DNA of 64,000 nt from Roseburia sp. (GCA_019411365.1 DXQT01000009.1:22415-86414), one strand, 5' to 3'. Shown: positions 40,909-50,644, counted from the stretch's first letter. Numbers and translations: made by a program. Notes: a model not told the origin generated them from the sequence alone.

Positions 40909-43065
40909 TTATTTTGCACTTACAACTTTCTTTGCATCAACCTTTAAAGTGCTGCTCTCTTTGTATGGACGGAACAGTAAGTACAGGAATCCGATCACAA
41001 GCAAGAATGCCACAACTGTTCCGATTCCGAATGTTCCAGTTGTAATTAATGTACCGATCTGGTAGATGCAAAGTGATACTACATAAGCGAGTCCACACTG
41101 ATATCCGATTGCGAACCAGAACCATTTTGCATTGTTCATCTCACGTTTGATGGCTCCCATTGCTGCAAAGCATGGTGCACACAGTAAGTTGAACACCAGG
41201 AATCCATAAGCTGCGATTGGAGTCATGGCTGCTGCAAGGTTACCCCAGATCTCAGCACCATCTTCTGCTACTTCTCCGAATCCATATAACATACCGAAAG
41301 TTGCTACAACGTTCTCTTTTGCAATCAAACCAGTGATCGCTGCAACTGCCATTTTCCATCCTTCACCTGCTTTTGTCCAGCCAAGTGGTGCAAAGATCCA
41401 TGCGATCGCACTTCCGATAGAAGCAAGGATAGAGTTATTTAACTCCTCAACCATTCCAAAGCTTCCACTCTCCCATCCAAAGCTCATTAAGAACCATAAT
41501 ACGATGGTAGATAAAAGAATGATCGTACCTGCTTTTTTGATGAAGGACCAGCCTCTCTCCCACATGCTGCGAAGTACGTTGGAAACTGTTGGCCAGTGGT
41601 ATGCCGGAAGCTCCATAACGAATGGTGCGGGATCACCGGCAAACATTTTTGTTTTCTTTAAGATGATACCGGAGCAGATGATTGCTGCGATGCCAACGAA
41701 ATAACAGCTTGTTGCGACCCATCCGGAGTTATCGAAGAACGCACCTGCGATCATGGCGATAATTGGAAGCTTTGCTCCACAAGGAACAAAAGTTGTTGTC
41801 ATAATGGTCATTTTACGGTCACGGTCATTCTCGATGGTACGGGATGCCATAATACCAGGAACACCACATCCGCTGCCGATCAGCATCGGAATGAAGGATT
41901 TTCCGGAAAGACCAAATTTACGGAAGATACGGTCCATGATGAATGCAACACGTGCCATATATCCGCAGCTCTCTAAGAAAGCAAGGAAAATAAATAATAC
42001 TAACATCTGTGGTACGAAACCAAGAACTGCACCGACACCGGAGATCACACCATCTACGATGAGTCCTGTCAGCCATTCTGCACATCCGATTCCTTCAAAG
42101 AAGCTCTGTGCTCCAGGAATGATCCATTCTCCAAACAGTGTGTCGTTTGTCCAGTCTGTCAGCAGTGCTCCAACGGTTGTAACAGATACATAATATACAA
42201 TGAACATCACTACTGCAAAAATTGGTAACGCAGCCCATCTGTTTGTCACGATGCGGTCGATCTTATCAGATGTTGTCAGTTTTTCTTTGTTGTTCTTTGT
42301 CACACATTCACCAATGATAGAAGAAATGTATACATATCTCTCATTTGTGATAACACTCTCGGTATCATCATCAAATTTGTCTTCCATCTCTTTGATCTCT
42401 GCGGATACATCCGGAACGTTTGTCATCATTTCATTGATCTTATCATCTTTTTCCAGTAATTTGATCGCAAAGAATCTCTTCTGTTCTTCCGGCATTCCTT
42501 TTAACTTGCCTTCTACTTCTGCAATAATATCCTCAGCCTCTTTAGAAAACTCATGGGTTACAACTGCTGCTTTTCTGCTCTCTGCAAGCTTTACTGCTTT
42601 CTCAGCTGCCTCTTTGATCCCGGTTCCTTTTAAAGCGGAGATCTCAACGACTTCACAGCCTAATTTTTTGCTTAATTTATCTGTGTGGATTTTCTCACCG
42701 CTCTTCTCCACAACGTCCATCATGTTGACTGCCATGATGACCGGAATACCTAATTCCATAAGCTGTGTGGAAAGGTAAAGGTTACGCTCGATGTTTGTAC
42801 CGTCGACGATATTTAAGATCACATCCGGTCTCTCAGCGATGAGGTAGTTTCTTGCAACTACTTCCTCAAGTGTGTATGGAGATAAAGAATAGATACCCGG
42901 TAAGTCCATGATAACGACATCTTTATGTCCTTTTAATTTTCCTTCTTTCTTTTCTACCGTAACACCCGGCCAGTTACCAACAAACTGGTTGGAACCTGTC
43001 AGCGCGTTAAATAATGTTGTTTTACCGCAGTTTGGATTTCCTGCGAGTGCAATTTTAACTGCCAT
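40909..43065 (-). CDS. feoB: ferrous iron transporter FeoB
   Basis: Membrane transporter for Fe2+ with an N-terminal GTPase. G1 is AGNPNCGKTTLFN (residues 7-19), G3 DLPGIYSLSPYT near 54, and G4 NMMD near 120. A GDI-like helical segment follows, then about ten helices from residue 280 with two gate regions (FLESCGYMARVAF with MLIGSGCGVPGI, and FVPCGAKLPI). The C terminus is standard. The ATG at 43065 follows GGAGAG; the open frame extends 14 codons upstream but lacks family residues. Length (718 aa) is typical. It is preceded by two feoA genes. Confidence 0.97.
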   Translation of the reverse strand: MAVKIALAGNPNCGKTTLFNALTGSNQFVGNWPGVTVEKKEGKLKGHKDVVIMDLPGIYSLSPYTLEEVVARNYLIAERPDVILNIVDGTNIERNLYLSTQLMELGIPVIMAVNMMDVVEKSGEKIHTDKLSKKLGCEVVEISALKGTGIKEAAEKAVKLAESRKAAVVTHEFSKEAEDIIAEVEGKLKGMPEEQKRFFAIKLLEKDDKINEMMTNVPDVSAEIKEMEDKFDDDTESVITNERYVYISSIIGECVTKNNKEKLTTSDKIDRIVTNRWAALPIFAVVMFIVYYVSVTTVGALLTDWTNDTLFGEWIIPGAQSFFEGIGCAEWLTGLIVDGVISGVGAVLGFVPQMLVLFIFLAFLESCGYMARVAFIMDRIFRKFGLSGKSFIPMLIGSGCGVPGIMASRTIENDRDRKMTIMTTTFVPCGAKLPIIAMIAGAFFDNSGWVATSCYFVGIAAIICSGIILKKTKMFAGDPAPFVMELPAYHWPTVSNVLRSMWERGWSFIKKAGTIILLSTIVLWFLMSFGWESGSFGMVEELNNSILASIGSAIAWIFAPLGWTKAGEGWKMAVAAITGLIAKENVVATFGMLYGFGEVAEDGAEIWGNLAAAMTPIAAYGFLVFNLLCAPCFAAMGAIKREMNNAKWFWFAIGYQCGLAYVVSLCIYQIGTLITTGTFGIGTVVAFLLVIGFLYLLFRPYKESSTLKVDAKKVVSAK

Positions 43066-43181
43066 GATCAACTCTCCTTTTCTGCTTCTATGTAAGTCCG
43101 TTTCCATGTCTGGAATCCGTATGCTGCATTCCGCAAAAGTATGCCAGCACTACTCATTTTCATAACATTTTTATCTTTTGA

Positions 43182-43197
43182 GTTAGTCTTATGTAAC
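43182..43197. promoter_or_regulatory. near-match operator between feoA and feoB
   Basis: GTTAG TCTTAT GTAAC, one base off the GTTAG-N6-CTAAC pattern at 23757, 24398 and 43792. It may control an internal feoB promoter. Confidence 0.35.
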
Positions 43198-43213
43198 CCA
43201 TGGACAAAAAAAA

Positions 43214-43432
43214 TTATTCCACTTCGATCATCTCTGCATCTGCTTTGCGGAGTGATAACTCGTATCCGCGCACAGTAACTTCTACAGGGTCGCCGAGTGG
43301 CGCTACTTTTCTGACAAAAACATCCACACCTTTTGTGATCCCCATATCCATGATCCTTCTCTTAACCGGTCCCTCGCCAGTCAACTTTTTGACTTTTACT
43401 GTCTGTCCGACAGCTGTTTCTTTTAATGTCAT
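43214..43432 (-). CDS. feoA: FeoA-domain protein (second)
   Basis: A 72-residue SH3-like FeoA protein: TLKETAVGQTVKVKKLTGEGPVKRRIMDMGITKGVDV, with VRKVAPLGDPVEVTVRGYELSLRKADAEMIEV after it. FeoA is a small cytosolic partner needed for FeoB transport. This is the more typical of the two copies (LGDPVEV is the family signature). It sits 81 bases after the first FeoA gene and about 150 bases before feoB. Confidence 0.95.
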   Translation of the reverse strand: MTLKETAVGQTVKVKKLTGEGPVKRRIMDMGITKGVDVFVRKVAPLGDPVEVTVRGYELSLRKADAEMIEVE

Positions 43433-43520
43433 TTCCTAACGGCTCCTTTTTTATTTTTTAATCATTTATCAGCAGGCAGGAAACGCCCTGCCATTGCTTA
43501 CAACTTACAGGCTGGCACAC

Positions 43521-43733
43521 CTAGACCATAATCTTATTTGCCATGTCTTTTCCGATCGCAACCCTCGAATCTTTGACATTCACGATCATATTGCCACCGA
43601 TCTCAGATACGACCGTAACAACGCCTCCTACTACAAATCCGAGATTCTCTAAAAATCTTCTGGTTTCTTCTTTTCCGCCAACTTTTTTAATTGTATTCTC
43701 TTCACCTGTTTTCACCATTGTTAAAGGCATCAT
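43521..43733 (-). CDS. FeoA-domain protein (first)
   Basis: A 70-residue FeoA-like protein. It keeps GGKEETRRFLENLGFVVGGVVTVVSEIGGNMIVNVKDSRVAIGKDMANKI, matching the FeoA fold but with NMIVNVKDSRVAI in place of the DPV-type loop. First gene of the Feo operon, preceded by AGGAAG. Two different FeoA proteins before one FeoB is common in clostridia; the two may have separate roles in FeoB activity. The palindrome at 43792 lies 59 bases upstream. Confidence 0.92.
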   Translation of the reverse strand: MMPLTMVKTGEENTIKKVGGKEETRRFLENLGFVVGGVVTVVSEIGGNMIVNVKDSRVAIGKDMANKIMV

Positions 43734-43791
43734 ATCTTCCTCTTCCTTATCTTTCCAAAGACTATTGATAATCTTTTTCGTTTCTACGTTG

Positions 43792-43816
43792 GTTAGTATA
43801 ATCTAACGATAGTTAG
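43792..43816. promoter_or_regulatory. operator upstream of the Feo operon
   Basis: GTTAG TATAAT CTAAC at 43792-43807 is a perfect inverted repeat with a further GTTAG half-site at 43812-43816. The 6-bp spacer TATAAT could itself be a -10 box. Half-sites and spacing match those at 23757 and 24398. Confidence 0.7.
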
Positions 43817-43937
43817 TTGTCAATAACTTTTTCACATATTTTTCTAAAATATTTTCTTTTGTAGGGCTGCACAATTTTTCATTATTTTAAGTCACTATTT
43901 TCAGTGAGATGTAAACCTCCTCAGACGTATGGTCATG

Positions 43938-43980
43938 AAAAAAAGAAGACATCACACATTTTGCTGTGCAATGCCTTCTT
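43938..43980 (-). terminator. terminator after the GH3 gene
   Basis: On the minus strand AGAAGGCATTGCACA (43964-43978) pairs with TGTGTGATGTCTTCT (43944-43958) with few mismatches, followed by TTTTTT. It isolates the GH3 gene from the Feo operon. Confidence 0.8.
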
Positions 43981-43992
43981 CCGCATCATTTC

Positions 43993-46900
43993 TTACTGTT
44001 TATTCTGCTTATTCTGTTTTAACTCTTTTTTCCATGCCATATAGCTTGTGTACTCTTCACTCTTTTTGAACTTGCGTTTTTTCAGAATGAACATCACGAG
44101 TGAGAGGATGAATCCTACTACACCGATGGTCGCAATTGTCTTTAAGATCACAAGTAATTTTGGCTGTACAAATTTAATGGTTGTATTTTCACCAACACCG
44201 TTCATAGCAACAGAGTTTGCTAATACATACAGGTCATGGTGGCATGCCTCACGCATTGCTGTTACCATAACCGGATCATTTTTATATGCCGGTAATTCTT
44301 TGGTCACATACGGCATCATGGCATCATAGGTTGTAACACCACCTGCCATCACTCCGTCCGGGCCATTGACATATGGATTAAGAACGTTGTCTGTGATGGT
44401 AAGTCCATTGCTGCCCCACTCATTTCTCATGATTCCGGTCATCAATCCTTTGTTACCGCCGGACCAGATACATCCCCAGCGTGTGTAAGCAACCATGGTT
44501 CCGTTTGCATTTCCTTCTTCAAATACATCCTGGAATGCTTTTAAATATACTTCACGTGCTGCCTGCTCAGAGAGCCATACGCCAAGACCGATACGATCCT
44601 GCTCGCAGTCATTTAATGCAAAGTGTTTCATTACGACATGAACACCTTTTTCCTGGATAGCTGCCACTTCGTAAGCGCTCATTTTTCCGGAAAGGAATCC
44701 GTCTTCACTGTAGTACTCGAAGTTACGTCCGCCATAAGGATTTCTGTGGATATTGTTACCCGGTCCGTAAAGGATCGCAACGCCTGCAGACAGACAGTTA
44801 TTACCGATCACTTTACCAATTTCTGTCATAATATCTGTATTGAAAGTTGCTGCCATCACATCCTCAGATGTAAATGCAGTTGCTGTCAGTTTTTCTTTAT
44901 CCGTATTGCCGAATAAGGAAGCGGTCAGTCCCTGTGGTCCGTTCTCATCACGGGAACCCGGAGCCTGGATCGATTTGATTGGCATTGTCCAGTGGAAGGA
45001 GTCGCCAATTAAAGTTACCATCTCGTCATAGGTAAGCTGGTCTAATAAAGTATCCCAGTCAGCATCGTCATAATCTTTGCCGATCATATCGTATAAAGTA
45101 AGACCATTTTTTGCACCTAATGTCGGCATCTCTACTTTATCATAATCTGCTGCATCATACTGAACTAACTGCAGATCATCAATCATGGTATCTGTCAATG
45201 CAAATACCGGAGATTTTGCTGGGAAAGTTCCCTCCCAGTCATTACGTGAAAGGTAAGTTACGGAGTTATCTCCTGCACCTTCATAAAGGTTCATATCAGA
45301 ATCGGATAACTGGTTTGTTACCTCTGCTCCGCTCTTAGCTACTGCATAAGTAGTTGTATCTAATGTATCATTTGTCCACTGGAATGTAAGCTCTGCATTT
45401 CCTTCTGCGTCCATTCCATTCTCAGTTGTAAATCCTTTTGCTGCAAGAATGTTGTTTACAGCATTGTGTGCATCTGTTGCTGCTGTAAAATAATAATCGC
45501 CTGCATCTAAAATGTAAGTACCTGCACCATATGCATCATAAGATGCGATATCTGCCCTGTCCACATTGATCGTTAATGTCTGGGATTCACCCGGAGCTAA
45601 AATATCTGTTTTGCCGAATCCGCATAACTGTACCGCAGATTTCTCTACAGAATTCTCTTTGTCATACTCTGTATATGGAGACTGTGCGTAAATCTGAACG
45701 GTCTCTTTTCCAGAATAAGTATCGCCTGTATTGGTAACTGTCACATTAAAGTTATAAGAATCTGTCGCAGCATCATAAACGCCCGTCATGTCGCTGTACT
45801 CGAAATCTGTATAGCTTAATCCATAACCGAATGGGAATGCCACATCATCGCTGTATACATAGCTTCCGGCATTTCCGGTTCCCATAACGGTATCTTCATA
45901 ACGAGTCTCATAATATTTGTATCCAACATAGATACCTTCCTGATATACCATGTAGCTCTTTGCTTTGTCAGGAATGATTCCTTCTGCATAGCCTTCATAA
46001 GTAACAGGGGTAAAGTTTGCCATAGCCGGGGAAGACATATTATCGTAGCAATAAGTATCTACAAGGCTTCCGGATGGATTGACGTTACCTGCAAGGATAT
46101 CCGCCACTGCATTGATACCTGTAATTCCGACATCGCCGATCCACAGACAGGCATCTACATTATAAGTATTGTCTTTTAAGAAATCCACCTGTAATGCATT
46201 TGCAGAGTTGATCAGCACAATGATCTTGCTCACTGTTCCGTCTGCTTTCATTGCTGCCACATTGGAAAGCATTTCTTTTTCATTGTCATCTAATGCAAGG
46301 TAATTGACATCACCGTATGCCAGGTCAGCCCCCTCACCGCCTACACGGGATAATGTGACGATCGCCGCATCTCCATAAGAGCTTACAGAATCTTTCACTT
46401 CGTCTGTGTACTCATTCCATGGAACTTCAGTTACAACGGCACTTGCAGTTGCGATCGTACCACCTTTGCCACGTTTGTACATTCCCATCTCTTCGGATTC
46501 ATAGAAGTTCCAGAGAGTTTCATTTACGTTGAAACCTGTTTTTTCCATTGCAGTTTTTAAGGTATCTGCTGTGGAAGCATCAATGTTACCGGATCCTGTA
46601 CCACCATAAACAAGGTTTACAGATGAATTGGAAAACAGACTGACATTGGCACCCTCTGCCAAAGGAAGTGCATTGTTCTCATTCATAAGAAGCGCTGCAC
46701 CTTCTGCCTCCACCTGCTGAACAAGCTGTAATCCATAGTCAACCATATCTTCTGCAGACTCAAAGTCAGAGGTAAAGTACTGTGCGCTTTGATCCTCATT
46801 CTTTAATTTCCAGAATGTTCCTCCGACAAAAATGGCCAGCGAATTATCAAAAACATTTAATAAACTGTACAGCGGCACAAAGATCACTGCCAGAATTGCA

Positions 46901-46998
46901 CATGCAATTGATAATCCTTTCCATGGACGGATCGCTCTGTGTTTTGCTTTACGGAAAGCCTTCTTGCGGACTTTCACTTCTTTTTTGTTCTCTCCCAT
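43993..46998 (-). CDS. membrane-anchored GH3 glycosidase with inverted domain order
   Basis: A 1001-residue beta-glycosidase of family GH3. The alpha/beta-sandwich domain comes first (VEAEGAALLMNENNALPL near residue 94 to about 390), followed by the fibronectin-like domain (FPFGYGLSYTDFEYSD near 390). The catalytic barrel comes last (about 650-930) with GPGNNIHRNPYGGRNFEYYSEDGFL, VVMKHFALNDCEQDR and the nucleophile in LTITDNVLN near 868. This inverted order is known in some rumen and gut GH3 enzymes. Helices near residues 29-50 and 950-972 would fix both ends in the membrane, with the bulk outside. No sortase motif. Substrate not determined; beta-glucosides or beta-xylosides are usual for GH3. 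Confidence 0.9.
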   Translation of the reverse strand: MGENKKEVKVRKKAFRKAKHRAIRPWKGLSIACAILAVIFVPLYSLLNVFDNSLAIFVGGTFWKLKNEDQSAQYFTSDFESAEDMVDYGLQLVQQVEAEGAALLMNENNALPLAEGANVSLFSNSSVNLVYGGTGSGNIDASTADTLKTAMEKTGFNVNETLWNFYESEEMGMYKRGKGGTIATASAVVTEVPWNEYTDEVKDSVSSYGDAAIVTLSRVGGEGADLAYGDVNYLALDDNEKEMLSNVAAMKADGTVSKIIVLINSANALQVDFLKDNTYNVDACLWIGDVGITGINAVADILAGNVNPSGSLVDTYCYDNMSSPAMANFTPVTYEGYAEGIIPDKAKSYMVYQEGIYVGYKYYETRYEDTVMGTGNAGSYVYSDDVAFPFGYGLSYTDFEYSDMTGVYDAATDSYNFNVTVTNTGDTYSGKETVQIYAQSPYTEYDKENSVEKSAVQLCGFGKTDILAPGESQTLTINVDRADIASYDAYGAGTYILDAGDYYFTAATDAHNAVNNILAAKGFTTENGMDAEGNAELTFQWTNDTLDTTTYAVAKSGAEVTNQLSDSDMNLYEGAGDNSVTYLSRNDWEGTFPAKSPVFALTDTMIDDLQLVQYDAADYDKVEMPTLGAKNGLTLYDMIGKDYDDADWDTLLDQLTYDEMVTLIGDSFHWTMPIKSIQAPGSRDENGPQGLTASLFGNTDKEKLTATAFTSEDVMAATFNTDIMTEIGKVIGNNCLSAGVAILYGPGNNIHRNPYGGRNFEYYSEDGFLSGKMSAYEVAAIQEKGVHVVMKHFALNDCEQDRIGLGVWLSEQAAREVYLKAFQDVFEEGNANGTMVAYTRWGCIWSGGNKGLMTGIMRNEWGSNGLTITDNVLNPYVNGPDGVMAGGVTTYDAMMPYVTKELPAYKNDPVMVTAMREACHHDLYVLANSVAMNGVGENTTIKFVQPKLLVILKTIATIGVVGFILSLVMFILKKRKFKKSEEYTSYMAWKKELKQNKQNKQ

Positions 46999-47063
46999 AA
47001 ATTTTCTCCATTTCTTTTTTCAAACTTCGTCATTTTGACGGAATTTATTTATGATGTGTCCTT

Positions 47064-47092
47064 ATTTTATTAAAATTTTGTTAAAAAATCAA
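47064..47092 (-). promoter_or_regulatory. GH3 promoter
   Basis: On the minus strand TTGATT (47087-47092), 17-bp spacer, TAAAAT (47064-47069), 66 bases upstream of the GH3 ATG. The last LytTR-like repeat ends 7 bases before the -35 box, exactly as at the GH2 promoter. Confidence 0.7.
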
Positions 47093-47099
47093 CAAAGTG

Positions 47100-47132
47100 G
47101 ACTTAGTCGGTTCTTTTTATGACGTAAGTGGT
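47100..47132 (-). promoter_or_regulatory. LytTR-type direct repeats upstream of GH3
   Basis: On the minus strand ACCACTTACGTC (47121-47132) and ACCGACTAAGTC (47100-47111), a direct repeat with 21-bp period. The 33-bp block matches the one at 50769-50801 except at two bases in the spacer. LytTR regulators bind paired direct repeats about two helical turns apart, and a LytTR regulator is encoded at 52136. Confidence 0.7.
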
Positions 47133-48688
47133 CATTTGAATTCTTCCGGTACGTCCTCATAAGTTTTCCATTTTTTCATGGCTTCTTCCAGTGACATTCC
47201 CTCACTTACCGCGTGTTTTCTCACAGCATTGACAGCCTGGATCTCTTTCATTCTGGCTCCTGTTAAAGTGTAGCCCTTCATGGCCCAGAGTGTTGCAAGC
47301 CATGCGATCATCGGAACGATACAGAACAGGATCAGAACAACGCCATGCATTCCGGAAGAATATGGTGTCTTGCTGTCCGGTAATGTCTGGATACCGATCA
47401 TTGCAACTGCTGCACCAACGATGGTAGATCCAAGAGAACTTACTAATTTATCTACAAGTGAGAACAATGTTCCCATAATACCTGGCACATACTGTCCGGA
47501 ACGGTATGTCTCATAATCGGAACAGTCTGCAACCATCGGAATCGGCATATCTGCTGTTGCATAATATGCACCATAACCGATACCAAAGAATAACACAAAT
47601 AACACCGTGTATACATTGATGGATCTCAGGCTTAAGTTAAATGCCGGAACCCCCTGCTTCCATAACAGCAACAACACTAAAACTCCAATGTACATGACCA
47701 GCGCAAGCATTGTATAGCGCACCAGTGAAGCTTTCTGTCCATGCTTCTGTGATGTCTTTACCGTCAAAAGGAAGAACGGAACAGAGAAAATATATCCGAC
47801 GATCATCATTGGAAGATACAGTCCGCCATAATCTCCCATCATCGCTCCGTAAAGCATACAGAGTACTGTCATATTCGTTGCGATGGAGAAAGCAAGCTTA
47901 CATCCTGCTCCTGCAACCATAAGACGCTGCAGCTCTTTGTTTGCTTTTAAAATTGCAACATATTCTTTTAATTTTACTTTTTCCTGTTTGTTGCCAACAC
48001 CGAAGAATTCCGGTCTGTCTTTCTCCCAGATACCGATCACTGCAAGAAGTGTCAGCACTGCGGATACCACGATGGCAAGTGGTATCATAAAATCAAAAAA
48101 GTTAGCGCTGTTATAGCCGCCAAGACGGTCACCTAAGATCGGTGCCAGAAACTGTACAAGTCCCATACCGATCAGGCTGGCGATCGTATTAAAAATAGTA
48201 AACATCGGGCGCTGTTTCGGATCGTTTGTCAGACAGGTCTGTCCGGAACGGGTACAGGCCGTCTGGAATGTGTATCCGATAACATATAATGCATAAAATA
48301 ACACAAAACATACATAGCGCAGCCACTGCATGTCCGGTGCGATGATCCTCGTCCCAAAATACAGTAAAATGGAAGAAACGATCATGATCGCATTTCCGAT
48401 TACCATGTATGGACGGAATTTACCGAATTTTGAATTTGTCCGGTCGATCAAAGCTCCGATGATTGGATCCGTCACGGCATCAAAAAGACGCATGACGGTT
48501 ACCATTGTCGTTGCAAACATAAGCGCAAGTCCTAACACTCCGTTTGCATAATATGCGATAAAATTCATGGTAAGGATATAATATACATTTGTCGCACCAT
48601 TGTTCATCGGAAATAGCACAAGCTGATACGGTTTTGCCCGGTTCATTCCGGCTGCCTGTGCAGTGGTTTTTTCTTTTTGATTACTCAT
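47132..48688 (-). CDS. GPH-family sugar:cation symporter
   Basis: A 518-residue, 12-helix glycoside-pentoside-hexuronide transporter. Typical features are YYANGVLGLALMFATTMVTVMRLFDAVTDPIIGALIDRTNSKFGKFRPYMVIGN (residues 48-100) and the mid-loop with WEKDRPEFFG. The C-terminal tail (EAMKKWKTYEDVP) is cytosolic. It lies 33 bases after the GH2 gene and upstream of GH3, so sugars split outside by GH3 or brought in for GH2 may be its cargo. LytTR-like repeats begin at its stop codon and serve the next gene. Confidence 0.92.
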   Translation of the reverse strand: MSNQKEKTTAQAAGMNRAKPYQLVLFPMNNGATNVYYILTMNFIAYYANGVLGLALMFATTMVTVMRLFDAVTDPIIGALIDRTNSKFGKFRPYMVIGNAIMIVSSILLYFGTRIIAPDMQWLRYVCFVLFYALYVIGYTFQTACTRSGQTCLTNDPKQRPMFTIFNTIASLIGMGLVQFLAPILGDRLGGYNSANFFDFMIPLAIVVSAVLTLLAVIGIWEKDRPEFFGVGNKQEKVKLKEYVAILKANKELQRLMVAGAGCKLAFSIATNMTVLCMLYGAMMGDYGGLYLPMMIVGYIFSVPFFLLTVKTSQKHGQKASLVRYTMLALVMYIGVLVLLLLWKQGVPAFNLSLRSINVYTVLFVLFFGIGYGAYYATADMPIPMVADCSDYETYRSGQYVPGIMGTLFSLVDKLVSSLGSTIVGAAVAMIGIQTLPDSKTPYSSGMHGVVLILFCIVPMIAWLATLWAMKGYTLTGARMKEIQAVNAVRKHAVSEGMSLEEAMKKWKTYEDVPEEFK

Positions 48689-48721
48689 TATTTCTTCTCC
48701 TTTGGAATATCCTGCTAAAAT

Positions 48722-50644
48722 CTATACCCAGTTTTCACTCTTTTTCGCTTCTTTTTTCAGCTTATAATCCGGATTCTCTTTTTCAGTGTGACAAAGTACC
48801 ATGGCATCCTTCACACTTCCGGCTACGGCTTCGATCTGATTTTCTTTTTCCATCGGAAGCTGGAACGTAAAAATATGGTCTCCGCTCTTCTGCTCGATCA
48901 GCTCTCCGTTATTGTATAAGGATACGACCGGCTGGTTTGTGTAAACTTTAATGGTCGTTGTATCCTCGGAACGGTCACTGCGGCGTGATCCACATAAATG
49001 TACAAATGGTTCGTCGCTCCAATATGCTTTATATAAGAAGAAACTGTCTTTCTTTGTCTTGCGGTCAAATGTCACCAGTCCCTTATGGTTCATGCCCGGC
49101 TCGCCGCCCTGATTTCTAGCATCTGCCGCAAAATCAAACATATTCCACACATAAGTGCTCCACATAAATGGATGACGCTCGAAACATTTGATCATATACT
49201 CATGATATTTTGCCTGATATTCCTCAGTATGGTCTCCACGTCTCGGTCTTCTGCTGTGAAGGTTTGGCATACCTTCTGCGCCGTACTCGGAATAACCGAT
49301 CGGGCGGTTCGGGAATACAAGGTGGAAAAATCTTAAGAACAGATCATTTAAGAAAAATCCCGGTACATACCATCCCAGATATAAATTCCATCCAACCAGA
49401 TCTGTGATGTGTGCAGAACGGTTAAATGGTCCGCACATTGCATAACATGCTAACGTTGTCAGTCTTGTTGGGTCCATCTTGTGGCAAAGATCATTTAACA
49501 CATGATGATTGTCCAACATATCTTTTTTGTCCTTTGTACTGATGGTAATCTCATTGGATACGCCCCATACTACAATTGACGGATGATTGTAATTCTGAAC
49601 GATCAGCTCTCTCATCTGGCTGATGGTGTTCTCTCTTCCGCCCGGCATATGTTCCGAAATGTATGGAATCTCTGCCCATACGACCATACCTCTCTCATCA
49701 CAGAGATCATAAAAATACTGGTCATGCTGATAGTGTGCGAGACGAATCGTATTTGCCCCAAGTTCGCAGATCATATCCATATCTTCATCATGGTTTTTTG
49801 TTGAAATCGCATTTCCTAATGCTTTAAAATCCTGATGTCTTGAAACTCCGTGAAGTGGATAATGCTCTCCGTTTAAGAAAAATCCCTTCTTTGGATCTAC
49901 CGAAAAAGTACGGATACCAAAACGGTTCGTGATCTCATCCTTCACTTCCCCATTTACGGTCAGCGTTGCAACTGCCGTATAAAGGTATGGATTTTTTCTT
50001 CCATGCCAGCGGATTGGATTCTGGATATTAAGATTTACGTCACATCCATTTCCTTCTACAACTACTTTTCCGTCCTGATCTTTGATCTGAACGTTTACCT
50101 GTGCTTCCTCTGTATTGGTAAATGTTTCGATATGAACATTCGCTTCGTTCTCTTTTACTTCCGGTGTGATCTTAATTCCATTGCTTCCAAGGTAATCTAA
50201 ATCAAAATGCTCTTTTGACACGATAAGGAAACGAACATCACGGTAAATTCCACCATAGAATGTAAAATCCGCTTTCTGTGGATATACTTTTCCATTGACA
50301 GAGTTGTCCACAGTCACTTCCAATTTATTCTGGTCTTCTAAAACCTCTGTGATATTGATGCGGAATGTGGAATAGCCACCATCATGATGTGCAAGTTCTT
50401 TTCCATTCACTGTCACATCACTGCTTGCATTTACACCAAGAAACTCCAGATATACTTCCTCTGTCTCCGGATCAAATTCCGGTTTTTCAAATGTTTTCTC
50501 ATAATGACAGGTTCCTCTGTAGTAATCATTTCCTCCGTCCTGTCCGTCTTTTGCATTCCATGTATGTGGCAAGTTCACCTGCTCTTGTCTGTTGTCAGGT
50601 CCAATGAAAAGCCACTGCTCCATCAGATTTTGAATTCGTCGCAT
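48722..50644 (-). CDS. GH2 glycosidase, beta-galactosidase or beta-glucuronidase type
   Basis: A 640-residue GH2 enzyme without signal peptide. Domain order is jelly roll (LPHTWNAKDGQDGGNDYYRGTCHYEKTF), Ig-like (about 170-270), then a TIM barrel from HGVSRHQDFKALGNAIS. The acid/base is the Glu in WGVSNEITIS near residue 362 and the nucleophile the Glu in GYSEYGAEGMP near 453. The NHKG stretch after it resembles the N-x-K motif of glucuronidases, but that motif also occurs in galactosidases of this size, so specificity is open. ATG at 50644 with AAGGA upstream; an ATG three codons earlier is possible. Cytosolic; the GPH symporter downstream should import its substrate. Confidence 0.9.
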   Translation of the reverse strand: MRRIQNLMEQWLFIGPDNRQEQVNLPHTWNAKDGQDGGNDYYRGTCHYEKTFEKPEFDPETEEVYLEFLGVNASSDVTVNGKELAHHDGGYSTFRINITEVLEDQNKLEVTVDNSVNGKVYPQKADFTFYGGIYRDVRFLIVSKEHFDLDYLGSNGIKITPEVKENEANVHIETFTNTEEAQVNVQIKDQDGKVVVEGNGCDVNLNIQNPIRWHGRKNPYLYTAVATLTVNGEVKDEITNRFGIRTFSVDPKKGFFLNGEHYPLHGVSRHQDFKALGNAISTKNHDEDMDMICELGANTIRLAHYQHDQYFYDLCDERGMVVWAEIPYISEHMPGGRENTISQMRELIVQNYNHPSIVVWGVSNEITISTKDKKDMLDNHHVLNDLCHKMDPTRLTTLACYAMCGPFNRSAHITDLVGWNLYLGWYVPGFFLNDLFLRFFHLVFPNRPIGYSEYGAEGMPNLHSRRPRRGDHTEEYQAKYHEYMIKCFERHPFMWSTYVWNMFDFAADARNQGGEPGMNHKGLVTFDRKTKKDSFFLYKAYWSDEPFVHLCGSRRSDRSEDTTTIKVYTNQPVVSLYNNGELIEQKSGDHIFTFQLPMEKENQIEAVAGSVKDAMVLCHTEKENPDYKLKKEAKKSENWV

